A stretch of DNA of 64,000 nt. It comes from Bacillota bacterium. GTDB lineage: Bacteria > Bacillota > Clostridia > Peptostreptococcales > Anaerovoracaceae. Under the pieces are notes generated by a model. That model saw only the letters and a list, made by a program, of their open reading frames with translations. It was not told the DNA's origin and did no database searches. Where the stretch lies: assembly GCA_017442785.1 (NCBI GenBank), contig JAFRZB010000042.1:47817-111816 (forward strand), read 5' to 3'. The position numbers were made by a program, and so were the translations under genes. The stretch's first letter is position 1. The number at the start of each line of letters is the position of its first letter. Below are positions 24,230-33,567 of this stretch, piece after piece.

Positions 24230-25303
24230 ATGTATCAGGCGCTCTACAGGGCCTTCCGGCCGGAGACCTTCGGGGATCTCGCCGGGCAGGATCACATAGT
24301 AAGGATACTTAAGAACCAGATAGCGACGGACAGCGTAGGCCATGCCTACCTCTTCTGCGGTACGCGCGGAACAGGCAAGACCACCACTGCGCGGCTTCTT
24401 GCCAAGGCTCTCAACTGCACCTCGGAGGGGGAACGCCCCTGCGGAGAATGCGAGAACTGCAGGGCCATAGCCGCGGGCAATTTCATAGACGTGGTGGAGC
24501 TGGACGCGGCCTCCAACAACTCGGTAGACGATATCAGGACCTTAAGGGAAGAGGTCAATTTCCCGCCTGCCGTAGGCAGGAAGAAGGTCTATATCATAGA
24601 TGAGGTCCACATGCTCTCCACGCAGGCCTTTAACGCCTTCCTAAAGACGCTGGAGGAGCCTCCCAAGGACACCGTATTCATACTCTGCACCACGGATCCC
24701 AACAAGCTTCCCGCTACCATTCAGTCCAGATGCATCAGGCTGGATTTCCGCAGGGTGCCGGAGAATGTCATAAGGGATCGCTTCAGGACCATTTGCAAAA
24801 AGCTGGGCATAGAGGCGGACGAGGACGCGCTGGCGCTTCTTGCCGAGAACGCGGACGGCTCCGTAAGAGACGGTCTGTCTCTGCTGGATCTCTGCGCGGG
24901 CGCGGGCGGAAAGCTCACCAGGCAGGACGTTCAGAGCCTCCTTGGCATAGCGGGCACCGAGGTCTTCATTAGGATCACCGGGCAGATAGCCGCAAAGGAT
25001 ACAGCCGGGGCTCTCACCACCTTCGCAGAGGTGCTCTCCGAGGGCAAGGAGCCGCTGCAGTTCGCAAAGGATCTCATGGAGCATTTCAGAAGCCTCATGA
25101 TAATAAAGTTTACGGAAAGGCCGGAGGAGATAATAAACCTCTCTCCGGAGAACGTGGAGAGGCTGAGGAGCCAGGCGGACGCGCTCAGCATGGATCTGAT
25201 ATCCCGCAGCATACGCGCCGTGTCGGACGCTCTGGCGGACGCGCGCTGGTCCTCAAGGCCCAGGATACTCATAGAGCTGGCGCTCATAGAGATGTGCAGG
25301 TAG
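24230..25303 (+). CDS. dnaX: DnaX, DNA polymerase III clamp-loader subunit, short (gamma-like) form
   Basis: 357 residues. Walker A GTRGTGKTTTARLLAKALNC, the four-Cys zinc module (C...CGECENC), Walker B YIIDEVHMLS, and the SRC arginine finger (TIQSRCIRLDF) are all present, followed by the collar domain ending PRILIELALIEMCR. The family normally continues for about 200 residues (domains IV-V of tau, which bind DnaB helicase and the polymerase); here the stop comes right after domain III and another gene starts 14 bp later. ATG 24230 is chosen because TGGAGGAC precedes it. The usual downstream genes yaaK and recR are absent. Confidence 0.9.
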   Translation: MYQALYRAFRPETFGDLAGQDHIVRILKNQIATDSVGHAYLFCGTRGTGKTTTARLLAKALNCTSEGERPCGECENCRAIAAGNFIDVVELDAASNNSVDDIRTLREEVNFPPAVGRKKVYIIDEVHMLSTQAFNAFLKTLEEPPKDTVFILCTTDPNKLPATIQSRCIRLDFRRVPENVIRDRFRTICKKLGIEADEDALALLAENADGSVRDGLSLLDLCAGAGGKLTRQDVQSLLGIAGTEVFIRITGQIAAKDTAGALTTFAEVLSEGKEPLQFAKDLMEHFRSLMIIKFTERPEEIINLSPENVERLRSQADALSMDLISRSIRAVSDALADARWSSRPRILIELALIEMCR

Positions 25304-25316
25304 GCAGGGAGGAACC

Positions 25317-26237
25317 ATGGGAAACAGCTTTTTCTTCCAGTGGGAAGTAGACCTGATGGAGTTCGTCCAGGCGCTTCTCGGAAGCGTCGGGGCCGCAGTT
25401 GCCTCAGTAGTCAGCATGTTCGGCGAGGAGCTGGTGCTGGTACTGGTGCTCGGCTTCATGTACTGGAGCTGGGATAAGAAGATCGGCCGCAGGATAGGCC
25501 TCAACATAGTAATGGGCGTGGTCTGGAACCCGCTCATAAAGAACATTGCGCTCCGCAGGAGGCCGTATTTCGACAACCCCGGAATAAAGTGCCTTAAGCC
25601 CGTGGACAGCTCCGCTGACATCTACGACATAAAGGCCCAGGGCTGGTCCTTCCCGAGCGGACACTCTGCTAATTCCACCATAGCCTTCGGATCCATAGCT
25701 TACTACTATAAGAAAAAGGCAGTAAGGATAATATGCATCCTCCTGCCCATACTCGTGGGGATCTCCAGGTTCTGCGTAGGTGTCCACTATCCCACGGACG
25801 TCATCTGCGGCTGGGCCCTCGGCGCTGTCATAGTGTTCCTTATGCCGTGGCTTTTGGACAGGGCAAAGCATAAGGCGCTGCTCTATCTTATAATATTCAT
25901 CATCTCGCTCTCGGGCTGCTTCTGGTGCAGGACCGACGACTACTATACAGGAATAGGCATGATGGCCGGCTTCTTCCTCGGAGATCTCTTCGAGGAGAAG
26001 TACGTCCGCTTTGAGAACACCAGGGTGTGGTGGAGGATGATACTCCGCGTAGTACTAGGCGGGGCGATATTCTTCGGACTCAACGTTGTCCTTAAGCTGC
26101 CGTTCCCCGGCTGGATGCTCAAGACGGAGGATGCTCTCGGATACGCCATCCGCGCGGTGCGCTACGCCGTCATACTCTTCGTCGAGGTAGGCGTCTACCC
26201 GCTGGCCTTCAGGCTTCTGGACAGGAAAAAAGCATGA
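25317..26237 (+). CDS. PAP2-family membrane phosphatase
   Basis: 306 residues with about eight membrane helices. The three PAP2 phosphatase motifs are complete: KNIALRRRPY (K-x6-RP), FPSGHS and SRFCVGVHYPTD, placed for an extracytoplasmic active site. Such enzymes dephosphorylate undecaprenyl pyrophosphate or phosphatidate-type lipids. The C-terminal half adds further helices beyond the catalytic core (GMMAGFFLGDLFEEKYVRF onwards), seen in a clostridial branch. AGGGAGGA precedes the ATG, 14 bp after dnaX, so it is probably in the same transcript. Substrate unknown. Confidence 0.85.
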   Translation: MGNSFFFQWEVDLMEFVQALLGSVGAAVASVVSMFGEELVLVLVLGFMYWSWDKKIGRRIGLNIVMGVVWNPLIKNIALRRRPYFDNPGIKCLKPVDSSADIYDIKAQGWSFPSGHSANSTIAFGSIAYYYKKKAVRIICILLPILVGISRFCVGVHYPTDVICGWALGAVIVFLMPWLLDRAKHKALLYLIIFIISLSGCFWCRTDDYYTGIGMMAGFFLGDLFEEKYVRFENTRVWWRMILRVVLGGAIFFGLNVVLKLPFPGWMLKTEDALGYAIRAVRYAVILFVEVGVYPLAFRLLDRKKA

Positions 26238-26270
26238 AAAAACTGCCGTGTGACGCGGCAGCTTTTTTAT
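26238..26270. terminator. Bidirectional terminator between PAP2 gene and rluB
   Basis: CTGCCG (26243-26248) pairs with CGGCAG (26256-26261), with AAAAA before and TTTTTT after, so it can serve both convergent genes. Confidence 0.8.
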
Positions 26271-27013
26271 TTCAGTCCTTTTAAGTATTTTACTTCTTCG
26301 GCAGTCAGTTTCCTGTAGGTGCCCTGTCTGGTCCTTCCCAGGCGTATGTTTCCTATTGCGGTGCGCTCCAGCGCCAGGACCCTCAGGCCTATGGCCTCCG
26401 CCATCTTCCTTATCTGGCGGTTCTTGCCCTCGGATATGGTGATCTCCAGAACGCACTCCCTTGAAGCCTGCGATACCATGTTTACTATGGCCGGCTTAGT
26501 GTGGTACTTCCGCGTGTAGCGGTTCCCGTTCTTGTCCTTTTCAGTTACCTCTATGTCTATGCCGTTGCGGAGCTTCCAGATCTGCTCCGTGGTGGGCACC
26601 CCGTTGAGCCTTGCCAGGTAGGTCTTCTCTATGTGGGAGGAGGGCCTGGATATCCTGTTGGCCAGCTCTCCGTCGTTGGTAAAGAGCAGCAGTCCGCAGC
26701 TGTCGTAGTCCAGCCTTCCCACGGGGAACACCCTCACGTCCACGTCTGTAAGCAGGGACATTACCGTGGGCCTGTCCTTTTCGTCCTTTACTGTGGTGAC
26801 GTAGCCGGGCGGTTTGTTGAGCGCGTAGTATACGAGCTTTTCCGGGGCGTCCAGACGCCTTCCGTTTACGACGACGGCGTCTCCTTCCTGAACATCGTAG
26901 CCCGGCTCCTTAAGGACCGCGCCGTTTATGCGGACCCTGCCGTCCTTTATAAGATCATCGGCCGCTCTGCGTGAGCATACGCCCGCCTGAGCTATGTATT
27001 TATTGAGTCTCAT
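26267..27013 (-). CDS. rluB: 23S rRNA pseudouridine synthase, RluB/RsuA family
   Basis: 248 residues: an N-terminal S4 domain (MRLNKYIAQAGVCSRRAADDLIKDGRVRING) and a pseudouridine synthase core with the catalytic motif GRLDYDSCGLLLFTNDG (Asp nucleophile), KTYLARL and GKNRQIRKM. It isomerises a specific uridine in rRNA; RluB (23S U2605 class) is the commonest member in Clostridia, but RluE/RluF specificity cannot be excluded. GGAGG precedes the ATG. Its stop overlaps the bidirectional terminator. Confidence 0.85.
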   Translation of the reverse strand: MRLNKYIAQAGVCSRRAADDLIKDGRVRINGAVLKEPGYDVQEGDAVVVNGRRLDAPEKLVYYALNKPPGYVTTVKDEKDRPTVMSLLTDVDVRVFPVGRLDYDSCGLLLFTNDGELANRISRPSSHIEKTYLARLNGVPTTEQIWKLRNGIDIEVTEKDKNGNRYTRKYHTKPAIVNMVSQASRECVLEITISEGKNRQIRKMAEAIGLRVLALERTAIGNIRLGRTRQGTYRKLTAEEVKYLKGLK

Positions 27014-27374
27014 AGCGCTCCTCCGTTGCTTCTCAGATAAGATATTTTACCACATACCGCGCTCATAATGAAACACTCACTTAACGATAATCATAAATAA
27101 TCATTCTGTGGAAAACTTGTGTATTGACAAAAGTTGAAAACCTGTTACACGTTGAAATATAAGGATTTTCGGGCCGTGAAGGTTTTCCACAGCCCTTTGT
27201 TGAAAACTGCGGAAAACCCCTTTACAGTTTTTTGCAAAAAGCCGCGGAACGCTGAGTTTTAAGCGTTTTTGGGGCTTGTGGATAATTGTTCGCAGAAAAA
27301 GAACAAAGGCAAAAACGGTATACATAATCTCGGCCCAAAAAAGATTATTTTTGCCTCAAAAAAGAGGCATTTTA
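27014..27374. other. AT-rich intergenic region with three DnaA-box-like 9-mers
   Basis: A GC-poor gap in a GC-rich window with no gene. It contains TGTGGAAAA (27107-27115), TTTTCCACA (27183-27191) and TGTGGATAA (27277-27285); the last is an exact DnaA box (TTATCCACA on the minus strand) and the other two differ at one position allowed by the looser consensus. GTTGAAAAC also occurs twice. A small hairpin with TTTT, TGCCTC/GAGGCA near 27354-27374, closes it just before the pyrR promoter. Confidence 0.5.
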
Positions 27375-27403
27375 TTGACGGCATATTGACAAAATGGTAT
27401 ATT
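27375..27403 (+). promoter_or_regulatory. pyrR promoter
   Basis: TTGACG (27375-27380), 17-bp spacer, TATATT (27398-27403). A second TTGACA at 27386-27391 has no well-spaced -10. Confidence 0.55.
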
Positions 27404-27407
27404 ATAA

Positions 27408-28067
<660 letters not shown>

Positions 28068-28074
28068 TTATATC

Positions 28075-29424
28075 ATGAGTGAGAAAAACGGAGCAATCTA
28101 CAACGCCAGAGAGCTTGGAACAGGCAAGACTCTGGTACTGGGACTTCAGCATCTGTTCGCCATGTTCGGCGCCACGGTGCTCGTCCCCATCATCACCGGC
28201 CTCAGCGTTTCCGCTACGCTGCTCTTCGCGGGCATAGCAACGCTGTTCTGCCACCTTGTTACCGGAGGAAAGGTCCCTGTATTCCTTGGTTCTTCCTTCG
28301 CGTTCCTGGGCGGATACGCAGCCATCGCGCCTACCCAGCTTGCTGATGGTTCCCCGAACCCGGAACTGTCCAGACTTCTGCCGTACGCGTGCGTCGGCGT
28401 TGCCTGCGCAGGTCTTCTCTACCTGGTGCTGGCCCTCGTCTGCAAGGCCGTAGGCAGCCACAGAGTAATGAAGTACTTCCCGCCGGTGGTCACCGGTCCC
28501 ATAATCATAGCAATAGGCCTCAACCTTGCGCCTTCCGCCATCAACAACTGCGATGACAACTGGTGGATAGCTCTGGTAGCCATAGTTGTAGTAATAGTCT
28601 GCAATATCTGGGGCAAGGGCATGATCAAGATCATACCCATACTCCTGGGCGTTCTGGCATCCTATATCGTGGCAGCAATAACCGGCAATGTAGACTGGAC
28701 TCCGGTAGCCGAAGCCAAGTGGGTAGGCCTTCCGGTAGCCATGGAGAACACCGTGTTCGGGCTCTTCAAGGGCGGAGTTGACGGCAACCTTATAGTAAGC
28801 GCCATCATCACCATCGTTCCCATCGCTGTAGCTACCATGATGGAGCACGTAGGAGACATCTCCGCTATCGGCTCTACCGTAGGCAAGAACTTCATCGATG
28901 ATCCGGGCCTGCACAGGACCCTCATCGGCGACGGCGTAGGGACCACCATCGCGGCTCTGTTCGGAGCTCCGGCAAACACCACCTACGGCGAGAACACCGG
29001 CGTGCTTGCCCTCACCAAGGTCTACGATCCGTTCGTTATAAGGCTTGCAGCCATCTACGCGATAGTGCTTTCCTTCTGCCCGAAGTTCGCTGCGATAATC
29101 AAGGCCATGCCCTCCGCTACCATCGGCGGCGTATCCCTTATCCTCTACGGAATGATCTCCGCTGTAGGCGTACGCAACGTAGTAGAGAACAAGACAAACT
29201 TCCAGGAGAGCCGCAACGTTATCGTAGCAGCCCTTATCCTCGGACTTGCGATAGGCATCGGATACAGCGAAGCCGGCTCCATTGCGATCGGCTCCGTACA
29301 CCTCTCCGGCCTTGCGGTAGCTTCCATCGTAGGACTCGTGCTCAACGCCATCCTGCCCGGCAAGGACACCACATTCGCCGAGAACCCCAACGACCAGCTC
29401 TCCGGCTCCCTCGGAAAATACTGA
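28075..29424 (+). CDS. pyrP: Uracil permease (nucleobase:cation symporter-2)
   Basis: 449 residues, about 14 membrane segments. The family signature starts LGLQHLFAMFGATVLVP; the central substrate helix includes FGAPANTTYGENTGVLALTKV, with the conserved Glu and NTG used for uracil binding. It imports uracil with protons. AGGAGG lies 13 bases before the ATG and the gene follows pyrR in the attenuator-controlled operon, which fixes uracil as the likely substrate over xanthine. Confidence 0.92.
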   Translation: MSEKNGAIYNARELGTGKTLVLGLQHLFAMFGATVLVPIITGLSVSATLLFAGIATLFCHLVTGGKVPVFLGSSFAFLGGYAAIAPTQLADGSPNPELSRLLPYACVGVACAGLLYLVLALVCKAVGSHRVMKYFPPVVTGPIIIAIGLNLAPSAINNCDDNWWIALVAIVVVIVCNIWGKGMIKIIPILLGVLASYIVAAITGNVDWTPVAEAKWVGLPVAMENTVFGLFKGGVDGNLIVSAIITIVPIAVATMMEHVGDISAIGSTVGKNFIDDPGLHRTLIGDGVGTTIAALFGAPANTTYGENTGVLALTKVYDPFVIRLAAIYAIVLSFCPKFAAIIKAMPSATIGGVSLILYGMISAVGVRNVVENKTNFQESRNVIVAALILGLAIGIGYSEAGSIAIGSVHLSGLAVASIVGLVLNAILPGKDTTFAENPNDQLSGSLGKY

Positions 29425-29427
29425 TAG

Positions 29428-29492
29428 TCAGCATAGGGGACGGTTCTCTGTGTCATTTCTCACGGAATGGCACGGGGACCGTCCCTTTTTTA
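29428..29492 (+). terminator. Terminator hairpin after pyrP, REP-like repeat copy 2
   Basis: GGGACGGT pairs with ACCGTCCC, extended inward by GTGTCATT with AATGGCAC, followed by a T-run. Half-sites resemble the palindromes at 5351-5394 and 31394-31422. Confidence 0.75.
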
Positions 29493-29566
29493 TTTTTTTT
29501 GTGACCAAAGCATGCCTCTTTTCGTGTATTATAGTGTAAAGACGAAAAGTGTTTACCGGTGCATCG

Positions 29567-30127
29567 ATGGAAGACGAAAGGATAGTAGAGCTTTACTGGG
29601 AGCGCTCGGAGAGCGCCATAAGCGAGACAGAAACTAAATACGGGCGGTATCTTAAGACCGTGGCAGTCAACATCCTCTCAAACGAGGAGGACAGCTTGGA
29701 GTGCGTCAACGATACCTACCTGAACGCATGGAACGCCATTCCTCCCGCGCGTCCTAAGGTCCTTCAGGCCTTCCTCGGCAAGATAACAAGAAACCTCGCC
29801 CTGGACAGGTACAGGGCGGAGAACGCTCAGAAAAGGGGCGGGGGAGAGATAGCCCTGGCTCTGGATGAGCTGCTGGACGTATCTTCCCGCGAGAGCGTGG
29901 AGGACAGCGTTGCAGACAGGACGGCTCTAACGGATGCACTCAGGCGCTTCCTTTCGGGGCTTTCGACGGAGGACAGGAGGATATTCCTCAAGCGCTACTG
30001 GTATTTCATGCCCGTAAAGGAGATCTCGGAGGAGATGGCGCTTTCGCAGAGCAGCGTAAAGATGAGGCTGCTACGGATGAGGGAGAAGCTCAGGGAGAAA
30101 CTGATAACAGAGGGGTTCGAGATATGA
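29567..30127 (+). CDS. ECF-type RNA polymerase sigma factor
   Basis: 186 residues. Region 2 is visible as DSLECVNDTYLNAWNAIPPARP...FLGKITRNLALDRYRAE, and region 4 as EDRRIFLKRYWYFMPVKEISEEMALSQSSVKMRLLRMREKLREKL (helix-turn-helix). This is the clostridial ECF branch usually paired with a membrane anti-sigma/DUF protein. ATG 29567 is the best start although no strong ribosome site is present; a GTG at 29549 is possible. Its end overlaps the next gene by 4 bp (ATGA), which suggests translational coupling of sigma factor and regulator. Confidence 0.88.
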   Translation: MEDERIVELYWERSESAISETETKYGRYLKTVAVNILSNEEDSLECVNDTYLNAWNAIPPARPKVLQAFLGKITRNLALDRYRAENAQKRGGGEIALALDELLDVSSRESVEDSVADRTALTDALRRFLSGLSTEDRRIFLKRYWYFMPVKEISEEMALSQSSVKMRLLRMREKLREKLITEGFEI

Positions 30128-31392
30128 TCACGGAAAAGATGCTCTCGGCGATAAACGACATAGACGACGAGATGATAGCCGACGCGGCTCCCGGAAGCCG
30201 CTATGAAAAGATAAGCTACGCCCGGAAAAGGCGCAGGATATACAGGGTGGCGTCCCTTGCGGCGTGCCTGTGCATTGTGGTGGCGGTGCTGGCTGTCACC
30301 GGCCTTGGGAATTCCCGCATGAACCATGCGGGCGGGGAGAACAGCCTTGTTCCGAAAAACAATGATTCGATGATGCCCGGCCAGGTGCAGGAAGACGTCT
30401 CCGCTCACGGCGAAAAGAACACGTATCCCGTAATGCCGAGCTATTCCGAGAATGAGGTGACTAAAGATAATTCTGTAGACGATACACTGGTAAAGATCGG
30501 CATCCTTTCGCCTCTGCAGGACGGCGCAGGCGGAGTCATAGAGTTCTGCCCCAAGGGAACGGTGCCCGGCAAGGGTTTCATGGAACCATCTGATGTTCCT
30601 GAGAAGATGGCGGTGTATCATCATGAAGGCGTCACTACGGCAGGCGATCCAGTAGGGCTGGACAGGGAAGCAGTGTCAGCGCTTCTGGATACCTACGCGC
30701 AAAGGCTGGGGATCAGTACGGAAGGCGTTACAGAAAATGTGTGGAAAGACGAATCCGGAAAGGAAAGGCTGTTCAGCCTGACAGTCAAAGACGGAAATAC
30801 GGAATTGAGTGTCGATGCCGGAGCCGGAGTGCATATTAGCATGCCTGAGGGATCTATGCCGGCGGATGTCAACAGCATCCTTGAGCTTAAGGATCCTGTC
30901 GTAACTGAGTACTGGATCTACTCTGCATCAGCCGAGAAAGATAATAACGGTGAGATGGTGTACACAAGATGGCTTCGTTTCATCACAGATGGCGATGATC
31001 CACTGAAGTACGCGGGCCTCTACGAACGCTTAATGGGCTCTGTCACCCTGCATTATCATGATTACACTCTGGTGACGGAAAAGCTGGGAGACTACCCGGT
31101 GATCTCCCCGGCTGAGGCGCTTGAGCTCCTGAAGGAAGGAAAGTACAACGCTCCGGCAAAGAACCCGGAAACGGAGTTCCCGGGGGAGGAGCTTATAACA
31201 GGACTTCGGATGGAGTATCCGCTGTCCCCGACCTACGAGTACATAGTACCTTACTACGTGTTCACCGTCATGCTTCCGGATGTGGATCCCGGGCACTATA
31301 ACATAAAGGACGCGGACGCCTTCGTGGAATACTACGTTCCCGCTGTAGACGCGCGGTATTTCGAGTCGGATACGGCGATATTCATCCAGTAA
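30124..31392 (+). CDS. Single-pass membrane protein, probable partner of the ECF sigma factor
   Basis: 422 residues. The cytoplasmic N-terminus (about 45 residues: EKMLSAINDIDDEMIADAAPG, then basic YARKRRRIYR) precedes one membrane helix (VASLAACLCIVVAVLAVTGLG) and a large extracytoplasmic part with no recognised catalytic motif. The arrangement, and the 4-bp overlap with the sigma gene, fits a membrane-bound anti-sigma factor or signal sensor in which the short N-terminus holds the sigma factor. There is no zinc-binding HxxxCxxC anti-sigma motif. The outer domain looks like the extracytoplasmic part seen after many clostridial ECF genes; its signal is unknown. Confidence 0.65.
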   Translation: MITEKMLSAINDIDDEMIADAAPGSRYEKISYARKRRRIYRVASLAACLCIVVAVLAVTGLGNSRMNHAGGENSLVPKNNDSMMPGQVQEDVSAHGEKNTYPVMPSYSENEVTKDNSVDDTLVKIGILSPLQDGAGGVIEFCPKGTVPGKGFMEPSDVPEKMAVYHHEGVTTAGDPVGLDREAVSALLDTYAQRLGISTEGVTENVWKDESGKERLFSLTVKDGNTELSVDAGAGVHISMPEGSMPADVNSILELKDPVVTEYWIYSASAEKDNNGEMVYTRWLRFITDGDDPLKYAGLYERLMGSVTLHYHDYTLVTEKLGDYPVISPAEALELLKEGKYNAPAKNPETEFPGEELITGLRMEYPLSPTYEYIVPYYVFTVMLPDVDPGHYNIKDADAFVEYYVPAVDARYFESDTAIFIQ

Positions 31393-31393
31393 A

Positions 31394-31422
31394 ATGACTT
31401 AGAGGATTGTCCCCTGTGTCAT
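31394..31422. repeat. REP-like palindrome, copy 3
   Basis: ATGACTTAGAGGA and TCCCCTGTGTCAT form an imperfect inverted repeat between convergent genes, overlapping the stop codon of the VWA gene. It resembles the palindromes at 5351-5394 and 29428-29492. Confidence 0.55.
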
Positions 31423-32690
31423 CCGAGGGCGAGCTTGCGGCACTCGCGGGCAAGCTCGGAGAGGGTGCTGCAGGGCACCATCTTGCAGAGGACGGACATG
31501 GTCCTGACGCTCCGCAGGTGTTCCCATTTCCTCTGAGGTATGGGGTTCATCCAGATGACCTCGCCGGCAAGGGAAGCCGCGCGGATGACGCTCTTCTGTG
31601 CGTCCTCCAGCTTGACGGTCTTGGCGTCGGATACTATCAGGAGCGTGGTCTTCTGGTCCAGGACGGGCGGCTTGACGGCGCAGATGCTGTCCAGCGCGTA
31701 GCCCAGATCCGTGCCTTTTCCGTAGAGGCCGGTGCGCCTTACGTAGCTTACGAACTGATCCATGTCCTGAAGCGCAAAGGGATCAACCTCCGCGGTCTCC
31801 TCGGAGAAGAGGAATACCCTGGAGCTCTCCGAGACGTCGGACATGCTCTTTATGAAGCGCAGGGCGAATTCCGAGAACTGTATCATAGAGCCCGAAACAT
31901 CGCAAAGCAGTACCAGCCTGCGGTGTTTCGGCCTATTTCTTTTGTATTTGAGTCTTATGAGGCTTCCGCCTGTCTCAAGGCCTTTGCGGATGGTGCGCTT
32001 TATGTCCAGGGCTCCCGCGGACGAGGACTTGTTCTTCCTTGCGGAGAGCTCGCCGTTTATCTGGCGGCTTATGCGCTGTATCATGGCCACGGCCCTGGGC
32101 ATCTCGGCGTCGTTTATCTGGGAGATGTCCCGGAACAGGAGCCCCAGGTCCGGGTCCGTCTCCTGAACGCCAAGCTCCGCATCCTCCATCATCAGCTGCT
32201 GCTCCATTATGGACTTCATGAACACTGAGCGTATGAAACCCTCGTAGAGCTTGGGGTTGCGCTCCGCGTTCTCGCGGAACTTATTCATGAACTGCCTGAG
32301 GCGCTGCTTCTCCTCCTCCGGAAGGGCGGCGTAGCCTCCTATCATGTCGTCGTCGGCGTTGAGGAAGCGGTTCTTCTTAAGCTCCTCGGCGGCCTCCGCG
32401 CGCCTTTTCTTCAGCTCCTGCTGCTCCTCCATGGCCTTTTTGAGGTTGGCGAGCTTTTGCTCCGAGCTTACGAAGAAGGCGTCGAAGAGCCTGTCAAAGG
32501 CCGAGCATTCCGCCTGGGACTTGGCGCAGATGGTCCGAAGAGCCGCCTTTACCTGCTCCCTTTCGGAAAAGCCGGTAAGCTCCAGCGCCCTGCAGGCGTC
32601 CTCCGCCTCTTTTGTCCCAACAGAAAGACCCTCCTGAGACAGGAGGCGCACGAATTCAGCTATTCTGGAAAGATAAAGATCGTGGTCCAT
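31419..32690 (-). CDS. VWA-domain protein, CoxE-like
   Basis: 423 residues. A helical N-terminal half (charged, KKRRAEAAEELKKNR) leads to a von Willebrand A domain with a complete MIDAS: DVSGSM (264-269), the Thr in GKGTDLGYAL, and a later Asp (IVSDAKT). CoxE-like proteins act with MoxR-type AAA+ ATPases to insert or remodel metal cofactors and protein complexes. Its ATG overlaps the stop of the moxR-like gene (ATGA), so the two are coupled. Target protein is not evident nearby. Cytoplasmic, with no signal peptide. Confidence 0.85.
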   Translation of the reverse strand: MDHDLYLSRIAEFVRLLSQEGLSVGTKEAEDACRALELTGFSEREQVKAALRTICAKSQAECSAFDRLFDAFFVSSEQKLANLKKAMEEQQELKKRRAEAAEELKKNRFLNADDDMIGGYAALPEEEKQRLRQFMNKFRENAERNPKLYEGFIRSVFMKSIMEQQLMMEDAELGVQETDPDLGLLFRDISQINDAEMPRAVAMIQRISRQINGELSARKNKSSSAGALDIKRTIRKGLETGGSLIRLKYKRNRPKHRRLVLLCDVSGSMIQFSEFALRFIKSMSDVSESSRVFLFSEETAEVDPFALQDMDQFVSYVRRTGLYGKGTDLGYALDSICAVKPPVLDQKTTLLIVSDAKTVKLEDAQKSVIRAASLAGEVIWMNPIPQRKWEHLRSVRTMSVLCKMVPCSTLSELARECRKLALG

Positions 32691-33567
32691 CAGTGGTGAT
32701 GGTGTCCGCAGCCGCAGCCGGTATCCAGCTGGGCTATGTCTTCCTCGTTCTTAAGGATGAAGCCCGCTGTAAGGCCTGCAGCCTCCGGTGTAAGATCAGG
32801 AACTCCGAGAGCCTCCAGCGCCGCTATCCAGTCCAGTGTCTCGGCTATGGAGGGCTTCTTCATGATATTGTCGTTCTCGCGGAGGTCGTGGACTGCCTGA
32901 GCCACGGCAAGAGCAAGCCTGTCGGAGACGTTGGGCATCTTGGCCTTTATTATGGCTACTTCCTTCTCTATGTCCGGATAGTTTATGAAAAGATAGGCGC
33001 AGCGGCGCCTTAAAGCCTCGGAAAGAGGTCTTGTGCGGTTTGATGTGAGCACCACGAAGGGCGTGCTCTTTGCCTTGACGGTGCCTATCTCCGGGATGGT
33101 CAGCTGAAGCTCGGAGAGCATCTCAAGAAGGAAGGCCTCGAACTCCTCGTCGGCCTTGTCTATCTCATCTATGAGGAGCACCACGGGCTTTTCGGAGCGT
33201 ATGGACTTAAGGAGCGGCCTTTCCAGAAGGTACTCCTCGCTGAACACGGACTTTGTGAGCTCCGTCTTGCTCTGCGGCTGGGACTGGCCCATGCCCACCT
33301 TTATGGAGAGGAGCTGCTTCTGGTAGTTCCACTCGTAGATGGACTTGCTCTCGTCCAGACCCTCGTAGCACTGAAGCCTTACCAGCTCTCTTCCAGAGCG
33401 TAGGCCATCACCTTGGCCACCTCGGTCTTTCCCACGCCTGCGGCGCCTTCTATCAGAAGGGGCCTTCCGAGCGCCAGGGATACCACGAGCGTGGTTATTA
33501 GGGTATCGTCGTATATGTAGCCGGCTTCGTCCAGCTTTTTCTTAAGTTCTTCGGGTGTTACAGTCAT
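32690..33567 (-). pseudogene. MoxR-type AAA+ ATPase, interrupted by a frameshift
   Basis: The N-terminal part (33567 down to TAA at 33379-33381) carries Walker A GAAGVGKTEVAK and stops after ALEESW. The rest lies in the -1 frame and is open from just before the stop down to 32690: LVRLQCYEGLDESKSIYEWNYQKQLL, then Walker B VVLLIDEIDKAD, sensor VVLTSNRTRPLSEALRRRC, and a tail ending GCGCGHHHH. Joining the frames near 33382-33392 gives a normal CoxD/MoxR ATPase of about 290 residues, so one base seems to be missing. It may be a real inactivation or a sequencing error. The partner VWA gene is intact and overlaps the 3' end; the aroA-like gene abuts the 5' end. Confidence 0.85.

Noticed and set aside
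27014-27374. Chromosomal origin of replication
   Set aside because: No dnaA, dnaN or rpmH nearby and no change of coding strand around the region.
33370-33395. Programmed -1 ribosomal frameshift in moxR
   Set aside because: No X-XXY-YYZ slippery heptamer or downstream pseudoknot is visible at the junction; a simple indel explains it better.
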